NCBI RefSeq assembly: GCF_023721755.1
Contig: NZ_JAMDLH010000003.1
Location: 248,001-312,000, forward strand
Source: Pleomorphomonas sp. NRK KF1
GTDB lineage: Bacteria; Pseudomonadota; Alphaproteobacteria; Rhizobiales; Pleomorphomonadaceae
Direction: 5' to 3'
Length of the DNA stretch: 64,000 nucleotides
The notes below the pieces were generated by a model. That model was not told where the DNA came from, ran no database searches, and saw only the letters and a program-made list of their open reading frames with translations. Positions 36,631 through 48,579 of this stretch are shown here, one piece after another (position 1 is the first letter of the stretch; every line of letters starts with the position of its first letter). The position numbers were made by a program, and so were the translations under genes.

Positions 36631-36647
36631 TAAAAGCGCTTTGAATG
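36631..36647 (+). promoter_or_regulatory. LacI-family operator, distal copy
   Basis: TAAAAGCGCTTTGAATG, the exact reverse complement of the proximal site, centred 99 bp upstream of it. Two distant identical operators around a promoter suggest repression by looping. Confidence 0.65.
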
Positions 36648-36794
36648 AATCGAAGCAAACACTTGATCCGCGCAGGCGTCACCGACGCGTCGTCACGAGG
36701 CTGGAATGCCATACGAATTCGGACGGTTACCAGACGTTATGATAGAAAACGATCGCGCGTTGTTCGTGGCGACGATCCCCGGTCGCTATGATCC

Positions 36795-36827
36795 CGCCCC
36801 GGTGGCGACCACGCCGCCACCGGGGCG
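36795..36827 (-). terminator. Strong hairpin downstream of ilvD (probable terminator)
   Basis: A perfect 13-bp GC-rich stem (CGCCCCGGTGGCG with CGCCACCGGGGCG) around a 7-nt loop, 38 bp past the ilvD stop. There is no T-run on the minus strand, so termination may be inefficient. Confidence 0.5.
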
Positions 36828-36865
36828 TTCGGGATTGGTAAGCGCGCAGGCGGTCGAACGCCGTG

Positions 36866-38722
36866 TCAGTGCTCGATCTGGCTGACGTCCCGCACAGCAC
36901 CCTTGGCGGCCGACGTAGCCATCGCGGCATAGGCACGTAGCGCGGCCGATACCTTTCGGGGACGCGGGGCAGCGGGCTTCCAGGCTGCCTTGCCCTTGGC
37001 GTCCATGGCGGCACGCCGGTTGGCGAGGGTTTCGTCCGACACCAGAAGATTGATGGTGCGGTTCGGGATATCGATGCGGATACGGTCGCCCGCTTCGACA
37101 AGGCCGATGGCGCCGCCTTCGGCCGCTTCCGGCGAGGCGTGGCCGATGGAAAGGCCCGAGGTGCCGCCGGAGAAGCGGCCATCGGTCAGAAGCGCGCAGG
37201 CTTTGCCGAGCCCCTTCGACTTCAGATAGCTCGTCGGATAGAGCATCTCCTGCATGCCCGGTCCCCCCTTGGGGCCTTCGTAGCGGATCACCACGACGTC
37301 GCCAGCGGTGACCTCACCGCCGAGAATGCCCTTCACCGCCGCTTCCTGGCTCTCGTAGATCCTCACCTCACCCTCGAAGACAAGGATGGACTCGTCGACA
37401 CCGGCCGTCTTCACGATGCAGCCGTCGAGCGCGATGTTGCCGAACAGCACGGCGAGGCCGCCATCCTTGGAGTAGGCGTTCTCCGCCGAGCGGATGACGC
37501 CCTTTCTGCGATCGATATCGAGCTCGTCCCAGCGCCGATCCTGGCTGAAGGCCTCGATCGACGGCACGCCGCCGGGCGCGGCTGCGAAGAAAGTGCGGAC
37601 GGCGATCGAGTTCGACTGGACGACGTCCCACTCGCGGATCGCTTCCTTCAGCGTCGGGGTGTGGACCGTGGGCACGTCTGTATTGAGGAGGCCTGCGCGA
37701 TCGAGTTCGCCCAGCAGGCCGAAGATGCCGCCGGCCCGGTGCACGTCTTCCATGTGGATGTCGGCCACGGCCGGCGCCACCTTGGACAGGCAGGGCACGC
37801 GGCGGCTCAGGCGGTCGATGTCGGCCATGGTGAAGTCGACGCCGGCTTCCTGCGCTGCGGCCAGCAGGTGCAGCACCGTGTTGGTCGATCCGCCCATGGA
37901 GATGTCGAGCGTCATGGCGTTCTCGAAGGCGGCGAAAGAGGCCACCGAGCGCGGCAGCACGCTCTCGTCGTTGCCTTCGTAGTAGCGCTTGCAGAGGTCG
38001 ACGATCAGCTGACCGGCCCTGAGGAACAGCGCCTTGCGGTCGGCATGCGTCGCCAGCATCGAACCGTTGCCCGGCAGGCTGAGGCCGAGCGCCTCGGTGA
38101 GGCAGTTCATCGAGTTGGCCGTGAACATGCCCGAGCAGGAGCCGCAGGTCGGGCAGGCCGAACGCTCGTAGGAGCGCACGTCGGAATCCGAAACCTTGTC
38201 GTCGGCGGCGGCGACCATGGCGTCGATCAGGTCGACCGACTTGGTGACGCCCGATGACAGCAGGACCTTGCCGGCCTCCATCGGCCCGCCGGAGACGAAG
38301 ACGGCAGGGATGTTGAGGCGCAGCGCCGCCATCAGCATGCCTGGCGTGATCTTGTCGCAGTTGGAGATGCAGACCATGGCGTCGGCGCAATGGGCATTGA
38401 CCATGTACTCGACACTGTCGGCGATGAGGTCGCGCGACGGCAGCGAGTAGAGCATGCCGTCATGACCCATGGCGATGCCGTCGTCGACGGCAATGGTGTT
38501 GAACTCCTTGGCAAGGCCGCCCGCTTTCTCGATCTCGCGGGCAACCAGTTGGCCGATGTCCTTGAGATGCACATGGCCGGGCACGAATTGGGTGAAGGAG
38601 TTGACCACGGCGATGATCGGCTTGCCGAAATCGCTTTCCTTGACGCCGGTTGCGCGCCACAGGCCGCGTGCGCCGGCCATGTTGCGGCCATGGGTGGAGG
38701 TGCGGGAACGATAGGCGGGCAT
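36866..38722 (-). CDS. ilvD: Dihydroxy-acid dehydratase
   Basis: 618 residues from the ATG at 38720-38722 ([20 protein letters not shown]), the normal IlvD N-terminus and length. The iron-sulfur Cys residues appear in [19 protein letters not shown] and [19 protein letters not shown]; the C-terminal motif [19 protein letters not shown] is intact. It dehydrates 2,3-dihydroxy-isovalerate and -methylvalerate in valine and isoleucine synthesis. It stands alone, with no other ilv gene near it. Confidence 0.97.
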   Translation of the reverse strand: MPAYRSRTSTHGRNMAGARGLWRATGVKESDFGKPIIAVVNSFTQFVPGHVHLKDIGQLVAREIEKAGGLAKEFNTIAVDDGIAMGHDGMLYSLPSRDLIADSVEYMVNAHCADAMVCISNCDKITPGMLMAALRLNIPAVFVSGGPMEAGKVLLSSGVTKSVDLIDAMVAAADDKVSDSDVRSYERSACPTCGSCSGMFTANSMNCLTEALGLSLPGNGSMLATHADRKALFLRAGQLIVDLCKRYYEGNDESVLPRSVASFAAFENAMTLDISMGGSTNTVLHLLAAAQEAGVDFTMADIDRLSRRVPCLSKVAPAVADIHMEDVHRAGGIFGLLGELDRAGLLNTDVPTVHTPTLKEAIREWDVVQSNSIAVRTFFAAAPGGVPSIEAFSQDRRWDELDIDRRKGVIRSAENAYSKDGGLAVLFGNIALDGCIVKTAGVDESILVFEGEVRIYESQEAAVKGILGGEVTAGDVVVIRYEGPKGGPGMQEMLYPTSYLKSKGLGKACALLTDGRFSGGTSGLSIGHASPEAAEGGAIGLVEAGDRIRIDIPNRTINLLVSDETLANRRAAMDAKGKAAWKPAAPRPRKVSAALRAYAAMATSAAKGAVRDVSQIEH

Positions 38723-38779
38723 GGGTTCGATCCATCTCACTGCAAGGCGTATTACCTGACGGATGGGACCGTTTTGCCG

Positions 38780-38822
38780 AAAAAGCAAGGGCGGCAGCGG
38801 CGCAAAGCGTTCGCTGCCGCCC
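38780..38822 (-). terminator. Rho-independent terminator of the globin-coupled receptor gene
   Basis: GGGCGGCAGCG (38789-38799) pairs with CGCTGCCGCCC (38812-38822); read on the minus strand the stem is followed by CTTGCTTTTTCGG. It lies 24 bp past the receptor stop codon and 58 bp upstream of the ilvD start. Confidence 0.75.
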
Positions 38823-38845
38823 CTTGAAAGGGCCTGGAGGGGGCG

Positions 38846-40207
38846 TCAGGCGGCGCGTACCTTGGCCAGGAAACCCTTGATCTCCGACCGAAGGCGGGCA
38901 CAGGTTTCGTCAAGATCCGCCGTGCCGACCTTCATCCGCTCGGTGGCGACGACGGCGGCGGCATTGGCTTGCGATACGCCATCGATATGTTCGGTCACCT
39001 CGGCCGTGCTGGTCGATGCCTGGTTGAGATTGCGCGAGATGTCCAGCGTGGCGGTGCCTTGTTCCTCGACGGATGCGGCAATGACGTTGGAGATCTCGCT
39101 GAGGCGACCGATGACGCCGGAAATGGTGTTGATCGCCGCCACGGATTGCTCGGTCGACGACTGAATGCCGTTGATCTGATCGGCGATCGTCGACGTCGCC
39201 TTGGCGGTCTGGTCGGCCAGCTGTTTCACTTCGGCAGCGACGACCGCGAACCCCTTGCCGGCCTCGCCGGCCCGAGCCGCTTCGATCGTCGCGTTCAGCG
39301 CCAGAAGGTTGGTCTGGGAAGCGATGTTGTCGATGAGGTCGACGACGTCGCCGATCTTCTTGGCGGCTTCCGAGAGGTCCCTGATCTGCGTCGAGGTGCG
39401 GGCGGCATCGGCGGCGGCCTCGGCGGCGACGCGGCTCGATTCCTCGACCTGACGGGTGATCTCGGCGACGGAGCCAGTCAGTTCCTCGGTGGCGGCGGCG
39501 ACGGTGGCAACATTGGCCGACGCCGTCTCGGCACCGCGCGTCACGCTCTTGGCTCGCTCGGCAGCGCTGTCGGTGGCCTGGTCGAGGTCGCGCGTCAGCG
39601 CGGCCATGTCCTTGGCAGAGGAGAGAACCTTGTCGGCAATGGCGCCGACGGACGACTCGAACTCCTTGGTGACGTGGTCGATCAGGCTATGGCGCGCCGC
39701 GCGCTCGGCGTCGATGTAGACGGAAATGGCGAAGTCCATGTCGACCATGACGGCCTTGCTGAGTGCCTGCAGCAGCTTGAGGCGCGTCTCATCCCGGCCG
39801 CCTTTCATGAAGCCGCCGGAGTAGTCCTTGTTGATGCGCGCGATCAGCGTATTGAGCAGGAAGTCGTAGCCGCCGATGTACCAGGTGGGGGACAAGCCGA
39901 TCCGGTGGTGCGTCTCTCCGATCTTTGAGACCGACTGGAAATAGGCCTCGTCGAAACGAGCTTCCAGCACGCGCTCCCAGTGCTTGATCTGCGCCGCCTT
40001 GGCATGGGCCACGTGGTCGGGAGAGCGGAAGAAGCGCTTGGTTTCGGGGAACTCCGCGATATGTCTGTAGAAGGCGTCGATACCCTCGGCAAGTATGCTG
40101 GAAATATAGGAGCGGTGTTCGCGAAGGGTCGCGGCGACACTGTCATCGATGGCGTGAAAACCGAGGCGCTGACGCATGTCAGAGGCAATGATCGAGGGAG
40201 CGGACAT
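38846..40207 (-). CDS. Globin-coupled sensor chemoreceptor (HemAT-like)
   Basis: 453 residues. Residues 1-175 form a protoglobin domain; [20 protein letters not shown] has the proximal-His and WYxGxY pattern of HemAT-type sensors that bind O2 through haem. Residues 190-453 are a cytoplasmic methyl-accepting domain with the conserved hairpin [19 protein letters not shown]. There is no membrane segment or periplasmic domain, so the receptor is soluble. It would signal oxygen to CheA/CheW for aerotaxis. No che genes are adjacent. Monocistronic, with its own terminator. Confidence 0.93.
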   Translation of the reverse strand: MSAPSIIASDMRQRLGFHAIDDSVAATLREHRSYISSILAEGIDAFYRHIAEFPETKRFFRSPDHVAHAKAAQIKHWERVLEARFDEAYFQSVSKIGETHHRIGLSPTWYIGGYDFLLNTLIARINKDYSGGFMKGGRDETRLKLLQALSKAVMVDMDFAISVYIDAERAARHSLIDHVTKEFESSVGAIADKVLSSAKDMAALTRDLDQATDSAAERAKSVTRGAETASANVATVAAATEELTGSVAEITRQVEESSRVAAEAAADAARTSTQIRDLSEAAKKIGDVVDLIDNIASQTNLLALNATIEAARAGEAGKGFAVVAAEVKQLADQTAKATSTIADQINGIQSSTEQSVAAINTISGVIGRLSEISNVIAASVEEQGTATLDISRNLNQASTSTAEVTEHIDGVSQANAAAVVATERMKVGTADLDETCARLRSEIKGFLAKVRAA

Positions 40208-40422
40208 GCCGGTTCCTTTATGCTGCGGGGTCGGCGCATTGGATGCGCCCGACGCCGACTATGTCGCGTCAAACACCTTACCCCTTCGTAAAAGAATTAG
40301 GAAAACCATCGATATTTAAGGAACTTACGGCAGATTGAGATGCGATATACTACCTATATGCGCAACAATCATGAGAAATTCTCTCAATATTATACATGCC
40401 ACCTGCCTCAGGCGCCGGTGGC

Positions 40423-40812
40423 CTACGACTGGGATGGTTCGTCGACGGAAGCTTCCAGGCTGGCATAGCCCTCCGGGCGGAAGCGCGGATGGCAGAGGCA
40501 AAGGAAGACGAGATCGGTGGCCCCGTCGTTTTCGATCCGCTGGGGCACTCCTCGTGGAATGCGGACACTGTCGCCCGGACCGACGCGAAAGCGGTCGCCA
40601 CCCACCTCCATCATGCCACCCCCCATCTCGATCACATAGGTTTCCTCGACATCGAGGGCGTGTAGCTCGGTGACCACCCCAGGGGTGACGCGGGCTCGTG
40701 CCAACGACACATCCGGCCGCGTCGGGTGGTTGAGAAGTTCGGTGATGAAACAGCGCTCCGACGTCGCGAACTCCCGAAGGCCGCCGCTCGGAGCAAGAAA
40801 TGGATGGGTCAT
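40423..40812 (-). CDS. Small cupin-domain protein
   Basis: 129 residues from the ATG at 40810-40812. Single cupin barrel: ELHALDVEETYVIEMGGG gives His/Glu ligands of motif 1 and GDSVRIPRGVPQRIEN the second motif, though the usual motif-2 His is replaced by Gln, so metal binding may be altered. The 119 bp upstream are shared with the divergent amidohydrolase gene, suggesting co-regulation. Specific function unknown. The ORF can be extended to 40887 without homology. Confidence 0.78.
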   Translation of the reverse strand: MTHPFLAPSGGLREFATSERCFITELLNHPTRPDVSLARARVTPGVVTELHALDVEETYVIEMGGGMMEVGGDRFRVGPGDSVRIPRGVPQRIENDGATDLVFLCLCHPRFRPEGYASLEASVDEPSQS

Positions 40813-40931
40813 GATGGCCTCGCCGATTGGAGAACGGCGAGTTTGGGACAAGGGACGTGGGCCGGCAACAGTCTCTTTACGAGGCACGGCCCATCGGCGA
40901 TGAATGGATGCCTCCCGGAGAAAAAGAGAAC

Positions 40932-42245
40932 ATGGCCCGTTCCGATCTCGTCATTCGCGCCGACCATGTCGTCACCTGCGACGATGCCATGACCATTATC
41001 GACAATGGCGCGGTTGTCGTCCGCGATGGCCGCATCGTCGCCGTCGGGCCTGCGGCGGCGGTTTCGTTGGAAGGTGCCGATGTGCTGGATGCCAAGGGAC
41101 GCATCCTGATGCCGGGGCTGATCAACATGCATTGCCACGCCGGCGACAGCCTGTTTCGAGGCCTCGTCGAGAACTTGCCGCTGGAGTCCTGGCTTCAGAC
41201 GGTGTGGAAAGCCGAACGGGCCATCCTCGACCCGGCCACCTGCCGGCTCGGCGCCGAGCTCGGCCTCGCCGAGCTCCTGCTGTCCGGCGTGACCACCGTC
41301 ATGGACATGTTCTGGTTTCCCGAGGAAACGGTTCGGGCAGCCAAGGCGCTGGGAATTCGCGTTGCCACCGGTGGCATTTTCTTCGATCCGCCCGGCATGG
41401 ACGGCCATCTCGCCGATCGACGGCTTGCCGACGCCACAGCCTTCTTCGACGCCGTCGAGGACGAGCCGTTGATCTTCGCCGGTTGTTTGCCCCACGGCAC
41501 CTATACCGTATCGCCGCAGCATCTTCAGAACGCCGCCCGCCTGTCCCGGTCGCGTGGTGGTTTCTGGTGTACGCACGCGGCCGAAACCAAGACGGAACAG
41601 GCGACGATCGTCGAGCGCTATGGCCGCCGGGTCATCGCCCACCTTGCTGAACTCGACCTGCTCGGCCCCGACGTGGTGCTCGCCCACTGCGTCCACCTTG
41701 ATCGGGCGGAGATCGACCTGCTCGCCGCTTCCGGTTCGAATGTCGTGCACAATCCGATGTCGAATCTGAAACTGGCGTCGGGTTTTGCGCCGGTGCCGGC
41801 GCTCCTGGCGGCCGGTGTGAACGTGACGCTCGGCACCGACGGCGCCATTTCCGGCAACGATCTCGACATGTGGCTCGCCGTCCGCCTTGCCGCCACCCTG
41901 CACAAGGCGACGACCGGGAACGCCGCCGCCGTCACCACCGGTGAGGCGCTTGGCATGGCAACCCGCAACGGCGCTCGCGCGCTTGGCGCCGGTGATCGGC
42001 TGGGGTCGATCGAAGTGGGCAAGGAAGCCGACCTCATCCTGGTCGATACCGGTCGCCTGCACGCCGCGCCGCTGTTCGATCCCGTCACCCACCTCGTCTA
42101 TTCGGCTGGACGCGGCGATGTCACTGATGTTTTCGTCGCCGGGCGGCGTGTCGTCGAGGCCGGGCGGCTTGTCAACGCCGATGTTGGCGCGCTGGTTGCG
42201 GCGGCCGACGCCCTTCGCCCGACCATCGCCGTATCGATCGCCTGA
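40932..42245 (+). CDS. Amidohydrolase of the ATZ/TRZ / S-adenosylhomocysteine-deaminase type
   Basis: 437 residues from the ATG at 40932, preceded by CGGAGAAAAAGAG. Metal-dependent hydrolase of the COG0402 group: MPGLINMHCHAGDSLFRG (HxH), CTHAAETKTEQATIVERYG (third His and Glu), VVLAHCVHLD and LGTDGAISGNDLDMW (metal Asp). Members deaminate or dechlorinate aminated rings such as adenosine derivatives, guanine or s-triazines. It is divergent from the small cupin gene. The substrate cannot be set from sequence, but it is distinct from the CodA-like enzyme at 26429. Confidence 0.88.
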   Translation: MARSDLVIRADHVVTCDDAMTIIDNGAVVVRDGRIVAVGPAAAVSLEGADVLDAKGRILMPGLINMHCHAGDSLFRGLVENLPLESWLQTVWKAERAILDPATCRLGAELGLAELLLSGVTTVMDMFWFPEETVRAAKALGIRVATGGIFFDPPGMDGHLADRRLADATAFFDAVEDEPLIFAGCLPHGTYTVSPQHLQNAARLSRSRGGFWCTHAAETKTEQATIVERYGRRVIAHLAELDLLGPDVVLAHCVHLDRAEIDLLAASGSNVVHNPMSNLKLASGFAPVPALLAAGVNVTLGTDGAISGNDLDMWLAVRLAATLHKATTGNAAAVTTGEALGMATRNGARALGAGDRLGSIEVGKEADLILVDTGRLHAAPLFDPVTHLVYSAGRGDVTDVFVAGRRVVEAGRLVNADVGALVAAADALRPTIAVSIA

Positions 42246-42518
42246 TTCGCGGCGAGGTCCCTGTCGCTTCGCATCGTCCGGTCTCTTGGCAAAAGGACGC
42301 CCTTCAGAGTGTGATCTGGGGTAAAAGTCATTGCCGGTGCGCAGTTTTCGGCCTTTCATCGCCTTCTCAGATGGCGAGTGCTGAGCTACATTATTCTCGC
42401 TGCGGTTTCGTCATGAAACCGTCGGGTCGAAGGGTCCAGTTTCTTGTCCCGAACGCCCCTGAGGGGATGCCTTGTGCGGCATCCGCTGGCCGGGTTCCGA
42501 ACAAAAGAGGATTTCGAC

Positions 42519-42791
42519 ATGTCCGATATCGAAGCCAAGATCAGGGAAAAGGCGCGCGAACTGTGGCTGGCCGAGGGGCAGCCGGAAGGCAGGGCCGATC
42601 AGCACTGGCTTGAGGCAGAGGCGATCATTCGCGCCGAAGCCGAAGCGGCGGCGAAGCCCAAGGCCGCTCGCAAGCCGCGCACCGCCGCCGCCAAGAAGGA
42701 ACCCGCCGAGGCCAAGGCTCCGGCTGCCAAGAAGCCGGCCGCCAAGAAAGAGACGGCCAAGAAGCCATCGCTCAAGGTGGTTTCCGGCTGA
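42519..42791 (+). CDS. DUF2934-domain protein with Lys/Ala-rich tail
   Basis: 90 residues from the ATG at 42519 after AAAGAGG. Residues 1-42 are the DUF2934 motif (IREKARELWLAEGQPEGRAD then HWLEAEAII), seen in many small alphaproteobacterial proteins. Residues 43-90 are low-complexity Lys/Ala/Pro repeats (AAKK, PAAKK) like a histone H1-type tail, suggesting nucleic-acid contact. An upstream in-frame ATG at 42444 is less likely. Function unknown. Confidence 0.75.
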   Translation: MSDIEAKIREKARELWLAEGQPEGRADQHWLEAEAIIRAEAEAAAKPKAARKPRTAAAKKEPAEAKAPAAKKPAAKKETAKKPSLKVVSG

Positions 42792-42900
42792 GGTCGTCGT
42801 AGCGAGGCAATGGACAGCTTGTTGACAAGACCGGCCGGCGCCGTTGCGCCGCCCGGACGGGATGCCTAATGTCGCGACCTTCTTGTCTTGGAGCCGTGAC

Positions 42901-45198
<2,298 letters not shown>

Positions 45199-45311
45199 GG
45201 CGGCGTCCGTCGTCAGCGACAGTATATTTCCCGGTGATTGATACAATCTTGCCGATTATGCCGGTGGATTTGGTGTAAGCTCCGCTCCGTTAACCACCGC
45301 GGGAGTCCGCC

Positions 45312-45809
45312 ATGGCCAAGCAGTCCACCGGTTACACCGTTCTCCAGCTTTCGCTCCACTGGTTGATCGTGCTTCTCGTCCTGTTCCAGCTGATCTTCGG
45401 CGAAGACATGGGACGCTACAACTACTTCTTGCGCTCCGGGCAGGACGTCACCCCGCTCCTGACGGGCTACTATCTGCATGTCGGCGTCGGTATCGCCGTC
45501 CTGGTTCTGACGCTGTTCCGTCTCGGCCTGCGTCTGGCGGTCGGCGTGCCGCCGTCGGTGCCCGGTCCAACCCTGCAAGTGAGGGCCGGCGAGGCGCTGC
45601 ACTATCTCTTCTATCTCATGCTGATCGTCACGCCGATCACCGGCCTGCTCGCCCAGTATGTCGACATGGGTACCTTTGGCGAGATCCATTCCGCCAACAA
45701 GCCCGTGTTCATCCTGCTGATCCTGATCCACGCGGCGGCGGCGCTTTACCACCATTTCGTGCTGAAGGATTCCACCCTGCGTCGGATGATGGTGCCGGGA
45801 ACTCGCTGA
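45312..45809 (+). CDS. Cytochrome b561
   Basis: 165 residues, four membrane helices. Candidate haem-ligand His are in LSLHWLIVLLVL, YLHVGVGIAVL, EALHYLFYLML and LILIHAAAALYHH, as in the bacterial b561 (CybB) family that carries electrons from ubiquinol, in some cases to superoxide. An RBS-like GGGAG precedes the ATG. A bidirectional terminator separates it from convergent cspA. Confidence 0.92.
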   Translation: MAKQSTGYTVLQLSLHWLIVLLVLFQLIFGEDMGRYNYFLRSGQDVTPLLTGYYLHVGVGIAVLVLTLFRLGLRLAVGVPPSVPGPTLQVRAGEALHYLFYLMLIVTPITGLLAQYVDMGTFGEIHSANKPVFILLILIHAAAALYHHFVLKDSTLRRMMVPGTR

Positions 45810-45819
45810 CAGCCCCGCG

Positions 45820-45861
45820 CGCAACAAAAAGCCCCGCGGAAGAGGTCTTCCGCGGGGCTTT
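45820..45861. terminator. Bidirectional terminator between cytochrome b561 and cspA
   Basis: A perfect 14-bp stem (45830-45843 with 45846-45859, AGCCCCGCGGAAGA with its complement). On the plus strand TTT follows; on the minus strand CTTTTTGTTG follows, so it serves both genes. Confidence 0.85.
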
Positions 45862-45886
45862 GCATTCAAGCCGGTTGATCGTGAGA

Positions 45887-46096
45887 TCAGGCAGCCGACA
45901 GATTGTCAGCCGAGGACTTGCCGGAACGGCGGTCCTGCACGACCTCGAAGTTCACCTTCTGGCCGTCGTTGAGCGAGCCAAGGCCCGAGCGCTCGACGGC
46001 GGAGATGTGAACGAAAACGTCCGGACCACCAGCGTCCGGAGCGATGAAGCCGTAGCCCTTGGTGGCGTTGAACCACTTGACGGTACCTAGAGCCAT
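45887..46096 (-). CDS. cspA: Cold-shock protein (CspA family)
   Basis: 69 residues. RNP1 is KGYGFIAP and RNP2 is DVFVHISAV, the nucleic-acid-binding strands of the cold-shock domain; it starts [14 protein letters not shown]. It would act as an RNA chaperone. About 200 bp without a gene upstream (46097-46301) can hold the long 5' UTR usual for csp genes; I found no specific thermosensor fold there. Terminates at the shared hairpin. Confidence 0.96.
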   Translation of the reverse strand: MALGTVKWFNATKGYGFIAPDAGGPDVFVHISAVERSGLGSLNDGQKVNFEVVQDRRSGKSSADNLSAA

Positions 46097-46301
46097 GATG
46101 AGATCCTTTCCTCAGAAAGTCACTTGAAAGAAAGCCGCGCGCCCGCACCGGAGCACGTGACAGGTGGTTACCGAGTTTGGAAAGGTCGTCACGTCGCGGG
46201 GGAATGACCCCAGGCGTTCAGGGCCGATGGTCTGGCCAAAATCGATAAGGCTTTATACTACGGGAAGCATCCCTCTTGCAAGCAACTTGTGGATGTAGAT
46301 C

Positions 46302-46823
46302 CTAGCCCGGTCGGAATGCCTGACAAATGGCCAGGTCGGTCTCGATGCGTCCGGCGCCGATCAGGTCGAGGCAATAGGGAATGGCAGGGAAAACCGCGTC
46401 GAGGCACACGGCGATCGAGGCCGGTTTGCCGGGAAGGTTGACGATCAGCGTCGAGCCGCGCGTCCCGGCGGTCTGGCGCGACAGGATGGCGGTCGGCACC
46501 TTCTGGAGGCTGATGCGACGCATCAGTTCGCCGAAGCCCGGCAGCTCTTTCTCCAGCACTACCTTCATCGCCTCCGGCGTGAGGTCGCGCGGCGATGGTC
46601 CCGTTCCGCCGGTCGTCAGAATGAGATCGACACGCTCTTCGTCGCAGAGGCGCACCAGTTCGCCGCCGACGCTGTCCACGCCATCGGGGACCACCTGCGT
46701 CAGGATCTCGTAGGGCGAGGTCACGGCGCGACCGAGCCAGGCCGCGATCGCAGGCCCCGACAGGTCTTCATACTCGCCGCGCGAGGCGCGGTCGGAAACG
46801 GTGAGAAGCGCAATTCGGACCAT
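46302..46823 (-). CDS. mog: Molybdopterin adenylyltransferase (Mog/MoaB family)
   Basis: 173 residues from the ATG at 46821-46823. MoCF-biosynthesis fold with LTTGGTGPSPRDLTPEAM and NLPGKPASIAVCLDAVFPA, the two conserved motifs, and DRASRGEYEDLSGP at the N-terminus as in Mog. It adenylates molybdopterin ahead of molybdenum insertion. The gene is divergent from the HerA-like ATPase gene (145-bp gap). Length is nearer MoaB, but the YEDLSGPAI segment favours Mog. Confidence 0.9.
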   Translation of the reverse strand: MVRIALLTVSDRASRGEYEDLSGPAIAAWLGRAVTSPYEILTQVVPDGVDSVGGELVRLCDEERVDLILTTGGTGPSPRDLTPEAMKVVLEKELPGFGELMRRISLQKVPTAILSRQTAGTRGSTLIVNLPGKPASIAVCLDAVFPAIPYCLDLIGAGRIETDLAICQAFRPG

Positions 46824-46968
46824 GGTCGAAGCTCCAGCCTGTGAATCACGGGAGAAGACAGCGTTAGCATCTTGCTTCGCCCTTGGCCAAGGCGGCCGAA
46901 TCGGTCGACAGAAGATGTGCCCGCGACGGCGGGCCGTGTTTATCGGTGCGTGGGACAAAGATTTCGGG

Positions 46969-48456
46969 ATGACCTTCAGCGTGGACATCGGCAACAGGGC
47001 GAACGGCACGCGTGCCGCTTTCGACCTTGAGGAACTGCTGGCCACCCGTCTGCTGGTTCAGGGCAATTCCGGTTCCGGCAAATCGCACCTTCTGCGTCGT
47101 CTTCTCGAGCAGAGCGCCGAGTGGGTGCAGCAGGCGATCATCGACCCCGAGGGCGACTTCGTGACGCTCGCCGATCGTTTCGGCCACGTCGTGGTGGACG
47201 CCAACTGTTCGGAGCGTGATCTGGCGCTGATCGCAGCCCGCGTTCGCAAGCATCGTGTGTCCGTCGTGCTCAACCTCGAAGGGCTGGACGTCGACGGCCA
47301 GGTTCGTGCCGCCGCCGCCTTCCTGAATGGCCTGTTCGACGCCGAGCGTGATCACTGGTATCCGATGCTGGTGGTGGTCGACGAAGCGCAGCTGTTCGCA
47401 CCGGCCGCCTCCGGCGAGGCTGACGGCGAGGCGCGTCGCGCATCGCTTGGCGCCATGACCAACCTGATGTGTCGTGGCCGCAAGCGCGGCCTTGCTGGCG
47501 TCATCGCTACCCAGCGTCTCGCCAAGCTGGCCAAGAATGTTGCCGCCGAGGCGTCCAACTTTCTGATGGGGCGCACGTTTCTCGACATCGACATGGCCCG
47601 CGCCGCCGATTTGCTCGGCATGGAGCGCCGGCAGGCGGAAATGTTCCGCAATCTCCAGCGCGGCGAGTTCGTTTCGCTCGGCCCGGCGATCGGCCGCCGG
47701 CCGGAACCGGTCAGGATCGGTCCGGTGGAGACCATGGGACGCGGCGGCGGTCCCAAGCTGACTCCGCTGCCCGAGCAGGGCGGCGAGGCGGCGCGCGAGC
47801 TGATCTTCCGTCCGACAACGGGGGAGGAGGCGCCGCGCGTCGCCGCCGCGCCGGTTTCCACCGCCGATATCCTGTCGGAACTGTCGCGTTCGCGCGCGGC
47901 GCTGGCACCTGCGCCAGAGGACAATCCGGCCCAGGCCGACCTGCTGGGCCGCATTGCCCGTGACGAGGCGATCGAGGATATCCTGGTGGAGATGATGGCC
48001 GAGCCGGATGCCGCCTTCCAGCCTGTGTCGATGCTCTATCAGGACTTCCTCGTCCGCTGCCGCATCAAGCGGGTGACCGGCGACAGTCTCGATCTGCAGT
48101 CGTTCCGTCAGCGTCTGTCGCTGGCCCGCGCCGGCGTCGAGACGGAGGCGGTCGACGAGGACGCCTGGCAGCAGGCCACGCTGATTTCGGCGTCGCTGCC
48201 CGAAGACATGCGCGGCGTTTTTCTGCTGGTCGCCAAGGCGGCGCTCCAGAAGGCGCCATGCCCTTCCGATGCCGAGATCGCACGAGCTTACGGCACCCGC
48301 TCGCCATCGCGCGCGCGCCGCCTGCTTGCCTACATGGAGGAGCGCGGTTTTCTCGTCTGCGCGTCCGACCTGCGCGGCCAGCGGATGATCCAGCTTCCCG
48401 ATCTCGGCTGGCAGACGGCGCCCGGCTCGGCGACGGCGGCGGCCGCTGCCGAATAA
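46969..48456 (+). CDS. HerA/FtsK-superfamily ATPase (DUF87-type), stand-alone
   Basis: 495 residues from the ATG at 46969. Walker A GNSGSGKSHLLRRL (residues 33-46), Walker B MLVVVDEAQLF, and ATQRLAKLAKNVAAEASNF, typical of HerA-like helicases. The C-terminal half (from about 300) lacks similarity I can name, but includes a winged-helix-like segment near CPSDAEIARAYGTRSPSRARR. HerA pumps DNA, usually with a NurA nuclease; no NurA or nuclease gene is next to it. The longer ORF to 46801 is rejected as it overlaps the mog start region. Function unknown; not clearly a defence gene. Confidence 0.82.
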   Translation: MTFSVDIGNRANGTRAAFDLEELLATRLLVQGNSGSGKSHLLRRLLEQSAEWVQQAIIDPEGDFVTLADRFGHVVVDANCSERDLALIAARVRKHRVSVVLNLEGLDVDGQVRAAAAFLNGLFDAERDHWYPMLVVVDEAQLFAPAASGEADGEARRASLGAMTNLMCRGRKRGLAGVIATQRLAKLAKNVAAEASNFLMGRTFLDIDMARAADLLGMERRQAEMFRNLQRGEFVSLGPAIGRRPEPVRIGPVETMGRGGGPKLTPLPEQGGEAARELIFRPTTGEEAPRVAAAPVSTADILSELSRSRAALAPAPEDNPAQADLLGRIARDEAIEDILVEMMAEPDAAFQPVSMLYQDFLVRCRIKRVTGDSLDLQSFRQRLSLARAGVETEAVDEDAWQQATLISASLPEDMRGVFLLVAKAALQKAPCPSDAEIARAYGTRSPSRARRLLAYMEERGFLVCASDLRGQRMIQLPDLGWQTAPGSATAAAAAE

Positions 48457-48579
48457 GACCCTGACAATACGCTCTATTGCTGTGTCTCCGCCTCTTGGAG
48501 CGCCGGCGAAAACGCGACAGACTGCCGCTCCGACGGGTGCCGACTCGGGAGGAGATCGGTCGCCGCGCGGGAGGATGGT

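Larger units (their letters stand above)
36406..36865. other. Control region of thuA plus 3' flank of ilvD
   Basis: 460 bp without a credible gene. 36420-36660 carries the thuA promoter and two copies of an operator; 36795-36827 is the ilvD hairpin. Between 36660 and 36790 I see nothing recognisable. Confidence 0.6.

Noticed and set aside
46969-48456. Anti-phage HerA-DUF4297 or HerA-SIR2 type system
   Set aside because: No SIR2, DUF4297 or nuclease gene is adjacent; neighbours are mog and a sugar-epimerase-like gene, so no defence call was made.
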